From positions 1 to 64,000 of the forward strand of contig CAMEDD010000003.1 of the NCBI GenBank assembly GCA_945913285.1: a stretch of DNA of 64,000 nucleotides, read 5' to 3'. This document shows, in pieces, positions 34,279-43,041 of the stretch; position 1 is the first letter of the stretch; each line of letters begins with the position of its first letter. Source of the stretch: Candidatus Sulfopaludibacter sp. SbA3. Its GTDB lineage: Bacteria; Pseudomonadota; Alphaproteobacteria; Caulobacterales; Hyphomonadaceae. Made by a program: the position numbers and the translations under genes. The notes beneath the pieces are model-generated. The model was not told the DNA's origin. It saw only the letters and a program-made list of their open reading frames with translations, and made no database searches.

Positions 34279-35451
34279 TCAGGCAAGGCTGCGCGAATCG
34301 AACAACCGGCGGTGCTCTTCCAGGGCAAAATTGTCCGTCATTCCAGCGATGTAGTCGCAGACGATCCGGGCCCGATCCGCATCTTCCAGCGCCTCCGCCA
34401 GCCCCTTCCAGGGCGGCGGCAGGGTCTGGGGTTCGTTGAGGAATACCTCGAACAGGTCAGCCAGCACGCGTTTGGCTTTCGAGCGCATGCGGTTGACGCG
34501 GTAATGCTTGTACATCCGGGCGTGCAGGAAGGCGCGAAGGGCGCGCTGGGGAGGCTCGAGACCTTGCGAAAAGGCGATCAGCGGCTCGTCCAATGCCCTC
34601 ACATCTGCTGTAGATTTTGGTTTGTGCCGCGCCACCCGTGCTTGCGTCTCGCCAATCAGGTCATTGATCCAGAGGCCAATCAGGCGACGCACGGCTTCGT
34701 AGGTGACCATCCGGTCGTCCAGCATTGGATACTCGATGCGCACGCCGCGAAACACATCACCGACGACGGGGAGTTCCAGCAGGTCATCGACGGTAAAAAG
34801 TCCGGCGGCCATGCCGTCATCGATGTCGTGGTTGTTGTAGGCAATGTCGTCGGACAAGGCCGCGACCTGAGCCTCGGGGCCGGCAAACTGGTCAATCTCC
34901 AGATCGGCCAGATGCGGGAAGTCGCGGAAGGCAGCCGGCAGATCCCGGATCGACGTATCCGGCCCGGTCAGCGGCCCATTGTGCTTGCACAGCCCTTCGA
35001 GGGTTTCCCAGGAGAGGTTCAGGCCGTCAAACTGGGGATATCGCCGCTCCAGCCGGGTGACGATCCGCAGGGACTGGGCGTTGTGGTCGAACCCGTCAAA
35101 GGGCTGCATGCAGGCGTCGAGCTGGTCTTCGCCGGCGTGGCCGAACGGCGGGTGGCCGAGATCGTGGCAAAGCGCGAGCGTTTCGGCGAGGTCTTCGTCC
35201 AGCCCGAGGGTGCGGGCAATCGTTCTGGCAATCTGGGCGACTTCCAGCGAGTGGGTCAGCCGCGTGCGGAAATGATCACCCTCATGGGCGACGAAGACCT
35301 GGGTTTTCTGCTTCAGCCGGCGAAAGGCGGTGGCGTGGATGATGCGGTCCCGGTCCCTCTGGAAGGGCGTGCGGGTCGCTGATGGGGCCTCACTGAAGTA
35401 GCGCCCGCGACTGTCTTCATGCCGGGTTGCGAACAAGGCTCTCTTTTCCAT
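34279..35451 (-). CDS. dgt: dGTPase (HD-domain deoxynucleotide triphosphohydrolase)
   Basis: 390-residue HD-superfamily enzyme that splits dGTP or other dNTPs into nucleoside and triphosphate. The metal site is RTRLTHSLEVAQIA (His67) and LCHDLGHPPFGHAGE (His96, Asp97), with a later DDIAYNNHDIDDG. Starts 27 bases from the divergent erpA ATG, so both promoters lie inside each other's 5' sequence. Confidence 0.93.
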   Translation of the reverse strand: MEKRALFATRHEDSRGRYFSEAPSATRTPFQRDRDRIIHATAFRRLKQKTQVFVAHEGDHFRTRLTHSLEVAQIARTIARTLGLDEDLAETLALCHDLGHPPFGHAGEDQLDACMQPFDGFDHNAQSLRIVTRLERRYPQFDGLNLSWETLEGLCKHNGPLTGPDTSIRDLPAAFRDFPHLADLEIDQFAGPEAQVAALSDDIAYNNHDIDDGMAAGLFTVDDLLELPVVGDVFRGVRIEYPMLDDRMVTYEAVRRLIGLWINDLIGETQARVARHKPKSTADVRALDEPLIAFSQGLEPPQRALRAFLHARMYKHYRVNRMRSKAKRVLADLFEVFLNEPQTLPPPWKGLAEALEDADRARIVCDYIAGMTDNFALEEHRRLFDSRSLA

Positions 35452-35478
35452 TACCGATTTCGTCCTTATGTTCAGCCT

Positions 35479-35820
35479 ATGACCGACGTTTCTACACCGG
35501 ATGTGACCCTTACAGCCTCGGCTGCGAAGCGGATTACTGCGATTCTCGCAAAGCAGGGCGGCGCAGCGTTCCTTCGCGTCTCCGTCGAGGGGGGGGGATG
35601 TTCGGGCTTTTCTTACAAGTATGATTTCGCGCCCGAGGCGAACGGCGACGATCTGATCATCGAGCGCGACGGCGCGCGCGTGCTGATCGACGAGATGAGC
35701 CTTGAATTCCTGAAGGGTTCGGAAATCGATTTCACGAACGAGCTGATCGGGGCGGCCTTCAAGATCAACAATCCGAATGCAACCAGCGGTTGCGGCTGCG
35801 GCACCAGTTTTTCTGTGTAA
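35479..35820 (+). CDS. erpA: Iron-sulfur cluster insertion protein
   Basis: 113-residue A-type carrier that delivers Fe-S clusters to apoproteins. The three conserved cysteines are Cys41 in GGGCSGF and Cys105/Cys107 in GCGCG. An upstream in-frame ATG at 35419 would add 20 unconserved residues and overlap dgt, so 35479 is used. The codons just before Cys41 form an unbroken G9 run. Confidence 0.94.
   Translation: MTDVSTPDVTLTASAAKRITAILAKQGGAAFLRVSVEGGGCSGFSYKYDFAPEANGDDLIIERDGARVLIDEMSLEFLKGSEIDFTNELIGAAFKINNPNATSGCGCGTSFSV
35589..35597 (+). repeat. G9 run inside erpA
   Basis: Nine consecutive G encode the glycines directly before catalytic Cys41. A slip of one base here would remove all three cluster ligands. 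Confidence 0.85.
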
Positions 35821-35894
35821 CCCAGCGCAGCCGCGCCATTGTGCCTGCCATCGGTCACGGTAGTGTCAGCCTTTGTTCTGAGTGGGGTCATTGA

Positions 35895-36677
35895 ATGTTC
35901 GGCAAGCGTAAGTGTGATTCCGCCCCGGTTTTTGCCGCCCCCCTGCATATCGAAAACCGCGGTCAGACCCGCGCCGCGATTGAAGCCCTCGCCTGCCCAT
36001 CCGGTGCCAATTTCGCGCAAGGGGCGCTGCGCGCGCCCAGCGCAGCGGCGCTGGTGAAGGCCTCGCAGAAGCCGGACGCCGTCTGGATGTATGCTCAGCA
36101 CGCCGAATGCAACCGGTGCAAGAAGCTGTGCGAGATCACCATCAGCCATCCGACTGATGGCGAGGCGCCGAACGTCCACGCCGTGCGGTCCAAGGCACGT
36201 CCGGACCTCTACGCCCTGCAACATGCCTATCTGCCGGAATGGTTCCTCAACCGGCCAGACGAGGCGATCCGGCTGCTGACCACGAAGCTCGACGACTGGC
36301 AGGCTCAGACGATGCGCCACCTCGGCGAGATCGTGGAACGCTCTGCGGGCAATCCGATGCCGATCACGAATGTGCAGATCGTCGGCACGCCTGGGGAGAC
36401 GACGTCCGTACTGATCGATTTCATGGTCCCGTGCGCCCCGATCGAGGCGCACCATGCGCTGCTCGTCGGCGGACCGGCCCCGCGCTTCTTCTTGTCGGAA
36501 AAGACGCATCTGGGTGAGACCGGCCCTGTGGCGGACATGGCGGGCCTGACAGAATGGGCCTTCGGGAAACCCGACAAGTCCGAAATGAAACATACCGCGA
36601 TTACGCTCCTGCCCGAGGTGTCGCGCAGCGCGTTCTTCAACGCGGCAGTGGAGCAGCTCAAACAAAAGCTGGCATGA
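35895..36677 (+). CDS. Hypothetical protein with CxxCxxxC motif
   Basis: 260 residues of unknown function. It lacks a signal peptide. CNRCKKLC at about residues 72-79 could bind metal, and a helix-rich stretch around 115-150 follows. Codon use and GC look native. It starts 74 bases after erpA on the same strand and could share its transcript. No family was recognised. Confidence 0.7.
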   Translation: MFGKRKCDSAPVFAAPLHIENRGQTRAAIEALACPSGANFAQGALRAPSAAALVKASQKPDAVWMYAQHAECNRCKKLCEITISHPTDGEAPNVHAVRSKARPDLYALQHAYLPEWFLNRPDEAIRLLTTKLDDWQAQTMRHLGEIVERSAGNPMPITNVQIVGTPGETTSVLIDFMVPCAPIEAHHALLVGGPAPRFFLSEKTHLGETGPVADMAGLTEWAFGKPDKSEMKHTAITLLPEVSRSAFFNAAVEQLKQKLA

Positions 36678-36725
36678 ACGGCGCGCGCAATTGCACTTGG
36701 GCTGCGGGGCATTACACTGCGCCGC

Positions 36726-37886
36726 ATGACCCAGCCCTCCCCCTTCAAGATACACGTTCCGGATCCCAAACTCGCCCGCATTCGTTCGCGCGTCGAGGCT
36801 TATCCCTGGTTCCCCGCGCCGGCGAATGAACAAGGCTTCGCCTACGGGATGTCCACGCCCGTGATGAAGGATCTTCAGCGCTACTGGCTGGAGACCTATG
36901 ACTGGCGCAAGGCTGAGGCTGAACTTAACCGGTGGCCACAATTCACGGCCAAGGTTGACGGGCTCGACATTCACTTCGTGCATGTGGTTGGCGAGGCGAA
37001 GGGCAGGCGGCCCCTGCTGATTACGCATGGCTGGCCCGGAAGCGTGTACGAATTCTGGCAGGCGATCGGGCCTTTGGCTTTTCCGTCCGAACACGGAGGA
37101 AATCCCGAAGACGCCTTCGACCTCGTGATCCCCTCCCTGCCCGGCTACGGATTTTCGGGCAAACCCGCCTCGCCGCTTGGCCAGCGCGCTACGGCTGCGC
37201 TATGGGACAAGCTTATGCGGGACGGGCTCGGCTATGACACCTACCTCGCGCAGGGCGGCGACTGGGGCAGCCTCGTCACATCCTGGCTCGGCATCAATCA
37301 TGGACCCGGCAAAGGCGGATGCCGGGGCATCCACCTCAACATGATGGCCCTGCGTCCTGCTTTGGCAGTTCCTCAGACCCCGGAAGAAATGACTTGGGCG
37401 GCGCACGCTGCCGGAAAGATGCAGAGCGAGGGCGCCTACCTTATGGAGCAAGCGACGAAGCCGCAGACGCTGGCCATGGCGCTGATGGATTCGCCGATGG
37501 GCACAGCTGCATGGATCCTCGAGAAATTCCACGGCTGGAGCGACCTGCGCGACCGCGGGCTGCTGGAAGTCTATACCCGCGACCAGCTGCTCACCAACGT
37601 GATGATCTATCTCGTGACCGACTCCATCGCGACCAGCGTGTGGTACTATAACGCCCTGTTCCAGGAGGGCGGCGCGCAGCTCGCGGAGGGCCAGAAGTGC
37701 GAAACGCCGACCGCCTTCGCGAGCTATCCCGGCGAGCAGTATATCCTGGCGCCGCCGCGCAGCTGGGCAGAGCGGGCTTACAACATCACGCGCTGGAGCG
37801 AGCTGCCGCGTGGCGGGCATTTCGCGGCGATGGAAGCGCCGGACATTTATGTCGCCGATATCCGGGACTGGGCGCGCGGCGCGTGA
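36726..37886 (+). CDS. Epoxide hydrolase (EHN-type alpha/beta-hydrolase)
   Basis: 386 residues. The N-terminal epoxide-hydrolase cap (about 1-85) with DWRKAEAELNRWPQFTA is followed by oxyanion motif HGWPGS (101-106), SLPGYGFSG, and nucleophile Asp179 in GGDWGS. GGHFAAME near the end holds the base His. Such enzymes open epoxides to diols or hydrolyse juvenile-hormone-like esters; the natural substrate is unknown. No obvious operon partner. Confidence 0.92.
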   Translation: MTQPSPFKIHVPDPKLARIRSRVEAYPWFPAPANEQGFAYGMSTPVMKDLQRYWLETYDWRKAEAELNRWPQFTAKVDGLDIHFVHVVGEAKGRRPLLITHGWPGSVYEFWQAIGPLAFPSEHGGNPEDAFDLVIPSLPGYGFSGKPASPLGQRATAALWDKLMRDGLGYDTYLAQGGDWGSLVTSWLGINHGPGKGGCRGIHLNMMALRPALAVPQTPEEMTWAAHAAGKMQSEGAYLMEQATKPQTLAMALMDSPMGTAAWILEKFHGWSDLRDRGLLEVYTRDQLLTNVMIYLVTDSIATSVWYYNALFQEGGAQLAEGQKCETPTAFASYPGEQYILAPPRSWAERAYNITRWSELPRGGHFAAMEAPDIYVADIRDWARGA

Positions 37887-37898
37887 GATTGCGATCCG

Positions 37899-39542
37899 CT
37901 ATGGGATCATCGCCTCCCTGATCTCGGGCCGCGCTTCAGCGGTTTCCAGATATCCGGGCGCAAGGCGGATGCCGCTGGCCTGCTCATAGGCGAAGCCATA
38001 GCCGAGGATGCGTGCGTCCGAATTCTTCGTGCCCATGAAGGAGATGCCCACCGGAATGGCGTGGACGTCGCCCATCGGAACGGTGAGGTTAGGATAGCCA
38101 GCGATGGCCGGCGCCCAGCCTGCACCGGCCCATTCGGGCCAGACGTCCCCATTCACCGGGTCGGTCCGCGGGGCAATCGGGCCAGACGGCGCGACCAGGA
38201 CGTCCACCTTGTGTGTGACCAGCAGCCGGTCGATCCCCTTCTCCCGTGTCGCTGACTGCACAAGCGCCAGTGCATCTTTGTAGGCCTTGTCGGTCAGCGG
38301 GCCGAGCGCGTCCGACGCCTCAAACAGGTCCTGCCCGAAGAGTGCGAGTTCTTCGGCTGCGTTGGCCTGGTTGAAGGCGATGACGTCCGAGAGCGATCGC
38401 ACGGTCACGGCAGACGGGGCGCTCGCGAGATACGTATTGAGGCTGGCTTTGAATTCGTATTCCAGCACAAGCAGGGACGCAGGCCAGAACCCCTCAGGCG
38501 GATCGTACTCAGTCACGTCAACGAGCTCAGCGCCTTGCGCCTTCAGAACCTCCAACGCGGCATCGAACCGCGCGGTAATATCCGGGTTAGTTCCTTGCGC
38601 GGCGCGCAGCACGCCGACGCGGACGCCTCTGAGGGCGTCCGGCGACAGCGCCGCCGAGAATGTGTCCTCACCCGGGATCATGGCGTCCAGAAGCATGGCG
38701 GCGCCGCGTACGGTTTTCTCCATCGGCCCCGCCGTATCCTGGCTGGGAGAAATGGGAATGATACCGGCCTGCGGGATCAGGCCCACCGTCGGCTTGAACC
38801 CGACCAGGCCGTTGACATTTGACGGACAGATTATGGAGCCATTCGTCTCGGTACCGACACCGCCCGCTGCCAGCGAAGCGGCCAGCGCGGCGCCCGTTCC
38901 GGAACTGGATCCGCAGGGATTGCGGTCGAGCATGTGCGGATTGCGGACCTGTCCGCCCACGGACGACCATCCGCTGAGCGAGAAGTTCGAACGGAAGTTG
39001 GCCCACTGGCTTAGATTGGCCTTGCCGAGGATGACCGCGCCATCCGCGCGCAGGCTAGCAACAAGCGGACTGTCGCGGCCCGTGATGTTGTCCTTGAGCG
39101 CCAGCGAACCGGCGGTCGTCGCCATTGGGTCCAGCGTTTCGATATTGTCCTTGAGGAGTATCGGCACCCCATCGACCGGGCTGCGCATCTGGCCATTCGC
39201 GCGGCGCGCATCAGCTGCAGCCGCTTGCCCCAGCGCATCTGGATTGAGCGCGATGATCGCTTGCAGGCTCGGACCTGCGCGGTCGATGGCCGCGATCCGG
39301 TCGAGATAGGCCTGCGTCAGCTGCACCGACGTCACTTCGCCGTGGATGATCGCTTCAGAGATTTCCGGCAGCGATCTGGCCAGCCAGCCTGATGCTTCAT
39401 AGGGACCGACTGGCGAAGCTTCAGCTTGCCCGAATGAAGGCTCCCCTTCTTCGTAAAGCTCCCCACCCTCGCGGCTTTGAGAAGGGGTAACGCACGCCGC
39501 GAGCAGGAGGGCGCCAAGCGCGGCGGAGAAGTTGTGGGTCAT
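37899..39542 (-). CDS. Amidase-signature lipoprotein
   Basis: 547 residues from ATG 39542 (GGGAGG six bases upstream). Lipobox LLAAC near residue 17 indicates a membrane-anchored exported enzyme. The Ser-cisSer-Lys triad of the amidase-signature family is present: Lys in PILLKDNIET, and the serines in GSSSGTGAALAAS with GGVGTETNGSI. The usual roles are amide hydrolysis or amino-acid/peptide modification; an exported form suggests action on extracellular or periplasmic amides. Convergent with the epoxide hydrolase. Confidence 0.9.
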   Translation of the reverse strand: MTHNFSAALGALLLAACVTPSQSREGGELYEEGEPSFGQAEASPVGPYEASGWLARSLPEISEAIIHGEVTSVQLTQAYLDRIAAIDRAGPSLQAIIALNPDALGQAAAADARRANGQMRSPVDGVPILLKDNIETLDPMATTAGSLALKDNITGRDSPLVASLRADGAVILGKANLSQWANFRSNFSLSGWSSVGGQVRNPHMLDRNPCGSSSGTGAALAASLAAGGVGTETNGSIICPSNVNGLVGFKPTVGLIPQAGIIPISPSQDTAGPMEKTVRGAAMLLDAMIPGEDTFSAALSPDALRGVRVGVLRAAQGTNPDITARFDAALEVLKAQGAELVDVTEYDPPEGFWPASLLVLEYEFKASLNTYLASAPSAVTVRSLSDVIAFNQANAAEELALFGQDLFEASDALGPLTDKAYKDALALVQSATREKGIDRLLVTHKVDVLVAPSGPIAPRTDPVNGDVWPEWAGAGWAPAIAGYPNLTVPMGDVHAIPVGISFMGTKNSDARILGYGFAYEQASGIRLAPGYLETAEARPEIREAMIP

Positions 39543-39645
39543 GCAATGCCTCCCGGGCTGGGTGCCACCGTAGCCCGGCACGGCGCCGTAGCAAGCGCCG
39601 TCACGGCCGCGGCCTGCCTCAAACGGACGTCGCGGGCGGCGGGCT

Positions 39646-41310
39646 TCAGCGCGCGAACTTCTTGAACTTCAGGCGTTTCGGATTGACCGAGTCCTCGCCG
39701 AGGCGGCGCTTCTTGTCTTCGAGATAGGACGAGAAATCACCCTCGAACCATTCGACATGGCTGTCGCCCTCGAAGGCGAGGATGTGCGTCGCCATCCGGT
39801 CAAGGAACCAGCGATCGTGGGAGATGATCACGGCGCAGCCTGGGAAGTTGTCGAGGCCTTCTTCGAGGGCCTGCAGCGTTTCCACGTCAAGGTCGTTGGT
39901 CGGTTCGTCAAGGAGCAGCAAGTTGTGGCTGCCCTTCAGCATCTTCGCGAGGTGGACGCGGTTGCGCTCACCGCCTGAGAGGATGCCGACCTTCTTCTGC
40001 TGGTCGGTGCCCTTGAAGTTGAATGCGCCGACATAGGCCCGCGACATGACGGTGACACCGCCGAGGTCGATGACATCCGTGCCGCCCGAAATTTCTTCCC
40101 AGACGTTCTTGTTGGCGTCGAGCTTGTCGCGGCTCTGGTCCACGTAGCCGATCTTTACCGTCTCGCCGACCCGCATCGCGCCCGAATTGGGTTTCTCCTG
40201 GCCGAGGATCATCTTGAACAAGGTCGACTTACCCGCGCCGTTCGGACCGATCACGCCAACGATGCCGCCGGGCGGCAGCTTGAACGAAAGGTTTTCGATC
40301 AGCACATTGTCGCCGAACGCCTTGTTGAGATTTTCAGCTTCCAGCACCACGCCGCCGAGACGCGGGCCGGGCGGAATGCGGATCTGAGAGGTCATGACCT
40401 GCTCGCGTTCGGCTTCCGAAGCCATCTTCTCGTAAGCGTTGATACGGGCCTTGGATTTCGCCTGCCGCGCTTTCTGGCCCGAGCGGACCCATTCAAGTTC
40501 CTTGGCGAGGGTGCGCTTGCGGCCAACGTCTTCGCGGGCCTCCTGCTCCATGCGCTTGGCCTTCTGTTCCACCCAGCTTGAGTAGTTGCCCTGGAAGGGC
40601 ACGCCGCGGCCGCGGTCGAGTTCGAGAATCCAGTCGGTGATATCGTCGAGGAAGTAACGGTCGTGCGTGACGAGGATGACGCAGCCCGGGAAATTGATCA
40701 GGTAGTTCTGAAGCCAGGCGACCGTTTCAGCGTCAAGGTGGTTGGTCGGTTCGTCCATCAGGATCATGTCGGGCTTCGACAGGAGCAGCTGGCAGATTGC
40801 GACGCGCCGGATTTCACCGCCGGACAGCTTGGTCACGTCGGCGTCATTCTCCGGGCAGCGCAGGGCGTTCATCGCCATCTCGATCTTGGAGTCGATGTCC
40901 CAGGCATTCGCTGCGTCGATCTTTTCCTGCAGCGAGGTCATCTCTTCCATGAGCTCGTCGGAATAGTCCTCGCCAAGTTTCGCTGAAATCGCGTTGAACT
41001 CATCCAGCATGATCTTTTCGGGGCAAGAGGCCGCGATATTGTCGAACACATTCTTGGCCGGGTCGAGTTTCGGCTCCTGAGGCAGGTAGCCGACCTTCAC
41101 GCCGTCTGCCGCCCAGGCTTCACCCGTAAAGTCCTTGTCCACGCCGGACATGATGCGCAGCAGCGTGGATTTACCCGAACCGTTGACACCCACGACACCG
41201 ATCTTAGCGTCCGGAAGGAAGTTCAGGTGGATGTTCTCAAACACCTTCTTGCCGCCGGGATAGGCCTTGGTGAGGCCCTGCATGTGGAAGACGTATTGGG
41301 GACCGGCCAT
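39646..41310 (-). CDS. ettA: ABC-F energy-dependent translational throttle
   Basis: 554-residue soluble twin-ATPase that binds the ribosomal E site and couples translation to ATP level. Domain 1 has GVNGSGKST and LSGGEIRRV with DEPTNHLD; domain 2 has GPNGAGKST and LSGGERNRV with DEPTNDLD. The arm and P-site tRNA-interaction linker lie between. The MAGPQYVFHMQGLTK start matches EttA; an earlier ATG (41334) is also in frame. A 7-base hairpin lies just upstream (41347-41366). Confidence 0.94.
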   Translation of the reverse strand: MAGPQYVFHMQGLTKAYPGGKKVFENIHLNFLPDAKIGVVGVNGSGKSTLLRIMSGVDKDFTGEAWAADGVKVGYLPQEPKLDPAKNVFDNIAASCPEKIMLDEFNAISAKLGEDYSDELMEEMTSLQEKIDAANAWDIDSKIEMAMNALRCPENDADVTKLSGGEIRRVAICQLLLSKPDMILMDEPTNHLDAETVAWLQNYLINFPGCVILVTHDRYFLDDITDWILELDRGRGVPFQGNYSSWVEQKAKRMEQEAREDVGRKRTLAKELEWVRSGQKARQAKSKARINAYEKMASEAEREQVMTSQIRIPPGPRLGGVVLEAENLNKAFGDNVLIENLSFKLPPGGIVGVIGPNGAGKSTLFKMILGQEKPNSGAMRVGETVKIGYVDQSRDKLDANKNVWEEISGGTDVIDLGGVTVMSRAYVGAFNFKGTDQQKKVGILSGGERNRVHLAKMLKGSHNLLLLDEPTNDLDVETLQALEEGLDNFPGCAVIISHDRWFLDRMATHILAFEGDSHVEWFEGDFSSYLEDKKRRLGEDSVNPKRLKFKKFAR

Positions 41311-41346
41311 GGGCGAAGGTTCCTTGCTAGGCATGAATTTCGGATC

Positions 41347-41366
41347 AGCGCGCGATGTGGCGCGCT
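41347..41366 (-). other. Hairpin in the ettA upstream region
   Basis: AGCGCGC-GATGTG-GCGCGCT is a perfect 7-base stem 37 bases upstream of the ettA ATG, between ettA and the metallo-hydrolase gene. It may be an upstream terminator without T run or a leader structure; its role is unknown. Confidence 0.4.
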
Positions 41367-41444
41367 ACGGCGGTAAGATCAAGCACGAAGGTGGGGTATC
41401 CGCCTTCCCGTAACAGCGCCGGGGCGATCAAGCCTGGCCCCGCC

Positions 41445-42377
41445 TCAATCGCGAAAACCCTCGATAAGACGGCCTTCTTCAATCAGCGCCCTGATATGGT
41501 CCCCGTCATGGGCGGGAATCACCGCGAGATCAGGGTTGGCTGCCATAAGGTCATGCAAGGCCCGCAATTGCGCCTTCACGGAGGCGCGGTCCTCGTCGGG
41601 GTCGAAGATCATGTACTGCGTCAGCACCGGGCGCGTGGTCAAAGTTTCGACCGCGTCCAGCGACCAGGCGACGTCCCCGATCAGCAAGGTTTCGCGTCCG
41701 TCCTGCGTACGGATGAAGACGAGCTGGCTGCCGGGCGTGTGTCCCGCTGCCGGGATGATGACGACCCCCGGCGCGATCGACTGGACATCACCATCAAGGC
41801 GCGGGGCAAGACTTGCAATGGCCGGATCGAGCGCACCGATGGCAAAGAGAGGCAACGCCCCGATCTGAGGTGCATTGAGCGTGAGGCGCGGCCCCAGCGC
41901 GGCCGGGTCCGGATGCCGCGCGAGCGCAATGACGTGGTCAAGGTGTTCGTGCGTGATCACGACTTGCTCGGCTTTCAGCATCGCGGCCAGTAGCGTGTCG
42001 TACGCCGCGGCGTCGAACGACCAGTCCGCTTCTGACTGTTTCATACCTTCGGCTGTTGCAGCGTCGATGGCGCCATCAACGATCATGGTGCGGCCGGGCC
42101 AGACGATCTGGACGGCATTGTAGGTCGTGTTCCAGTCAGAATCGAAGCCGCCCGCGCGCGCGGCAAAACCGGGCGCCTTGTCGCGTCCGATCTCGAGCAC
42201 CCGGATTTCAGTGGGCAACGCGGATGGATCGTCCGGAAGGCGCGATCGCCAGTCTCCAATGGCAAAAAGCCCCGGCGCAGCTTCGGGCGCTTTGGAATCA
42301 GCCAGGAACAGCCACCAGAAACCGCCAAAAACAGCGATGCCCAGCGCAGCGGCAGCAATCAGAATTGTTCGAAGCAT
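41445..42377 (-). CDS. Metallo-beta-lactamase-fold hydrolase
   Basis: 310 residues. An N-terminal helix (about 3-25) anchors or exports the protein, and the domain follows with metal ligands THEHLDHV (His143, His145, Asp147, His148), AAGHTPGSQ and the bridging Asp in LIGDVAW. The family spans lactonases, glyoxalases and esterases; no specific substrate is evident. It is divergent from the DUF1330 gene and 134 bases upstream of ettA on the same strand. Confidence 0.87.
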   Translation of the reverse strand: MLRTILIAAAALGIAVFGGFWWLFLADSKAPEAAPGLFAIGDWRSRLPDDPSALPTEIRVLEIGRDKAPGFAARAGGFDSDWNTTYNAVQIVWPGRTMIVDGAIDAATAEGMKQSEADWSFDAAAYDTLLAAMLKAEQVVITHEHLDHVIALARHPDPAALGPRLTLNAPQIGALPLFAIGALDPAIASLAPRLDGDVQSIAPGVVIIPAAGHTPGSQLVFIRTQDGRETLLIGDVAWSLDAVETLTTRPVLTQYMIFDPDEDRASVKAQLRALHDLMAANPDLAVIPAHDGDHIRALIEEGRLIEGFRD

Positions 42378-42398
42378 GTTCGGCCCTCCCGGCGGATA

Positions 42399-42412
42399 GA
42401 TTTCAGGAAATC
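42399..42412. promoter_or_regulatory. Palindrome in the metallo-hydrolase/DUF1330 gap
   Basis: GATTTC-AG-GAAATC is a perfect palindrome 22 bases before the hydrolase ATG, nested inside outer GGCG/CGCC pairs (42391-42420). It could be an operator or a leader hairpin. Confidence 0.35.
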
Positions 42413-42537
42413 ACGCCGCCCCTACCGAAGGGAAGGAAAATCGTGCCACAGGGTTCAGGCTGACGGGCAGGGTCTGGTCAGCCGGATGAAACGCTGGCAA
42501 TCCGGGCGAGTGTCATGGCCAAGATGGAGTGACGATC

Positions 42538-42960
42538 ATGCCTGCCGTCCAGCCCACCGCTGCCCAGTTTCGCGCCTTTCGCGATGACCCGCATGACGGG
42601 CCGGTGGTGCAGGTGAACTTGCTGAAATTCCGGATCAGGGCGGAGTACAAGCCGGACGACCCGGAATTCGGCGATGGCAGCACGGGCCGTGAAGCTTATG
42701 CCCGGTATTCGCAGGCGTTCACCGCCGCCGCAGCGGAAGCCGGCGGTATCACGCTCCTGCTCGGCGACACCGAGAGGTACTTTATGGGCGGGGGTGACTG
42801 GGACGGCGTTCTGGTCAATCACTTCCCGAACCGGCAGGCCTTCATCGCAACGCTGAACCACCCGGACTACAAGGACATCTCGAGGCACCGGGAAGCAGGT
42901 CTTCTGTGTCAGGACCTCATCGTGACGCGGCCGGCCTGGGTAAATGGAAAACAAGCATGA
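42538..42960 (+). CDS. DUF1330-like protein
   Basis: 140-residue small protein with the ferredoxin-like dimeric alpha/beta-barrel look of DUF1330: VVQVNLLKFR at the first strand, a YSQAF helix and WDGVLVNHFPNRQAF before the last helix. Proteins of this type bind or turn over small molecules, but function is not established. ATG 42538 with GGAG at 42526-42529 is preferred over the GTG at 42529. Confidence 0.75.
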   Translation: MPAVQPTAAQFRAFRDDPHDGPVVQVNLLKFRIRAEYKPDDPEFGDGSTGREAYARYSQAFTAAAAEAGGITLLLGDTERYFMGGGDWDGVLVNHFPNRQAFIATLNHPDYKDISRHREAGLLCQDLIVTRPAWVNGKQA

Positions 42961-43041
42961 TCAGATATAACGTATACGGCGCATTGGGCTCGCTCTTGCG
43001 ACCATCCCCGCGCGCGCTGATCCAAGAAGGCGTGGTGCGGC

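Noticed and set aside
35613-37094. 493-codon minus-strand frame across erpA, the hypothetical gene and the epoxide hydrolase
   Set aside because: It runs against three plausible genes and has no recognisable fold; typical shadow frame.
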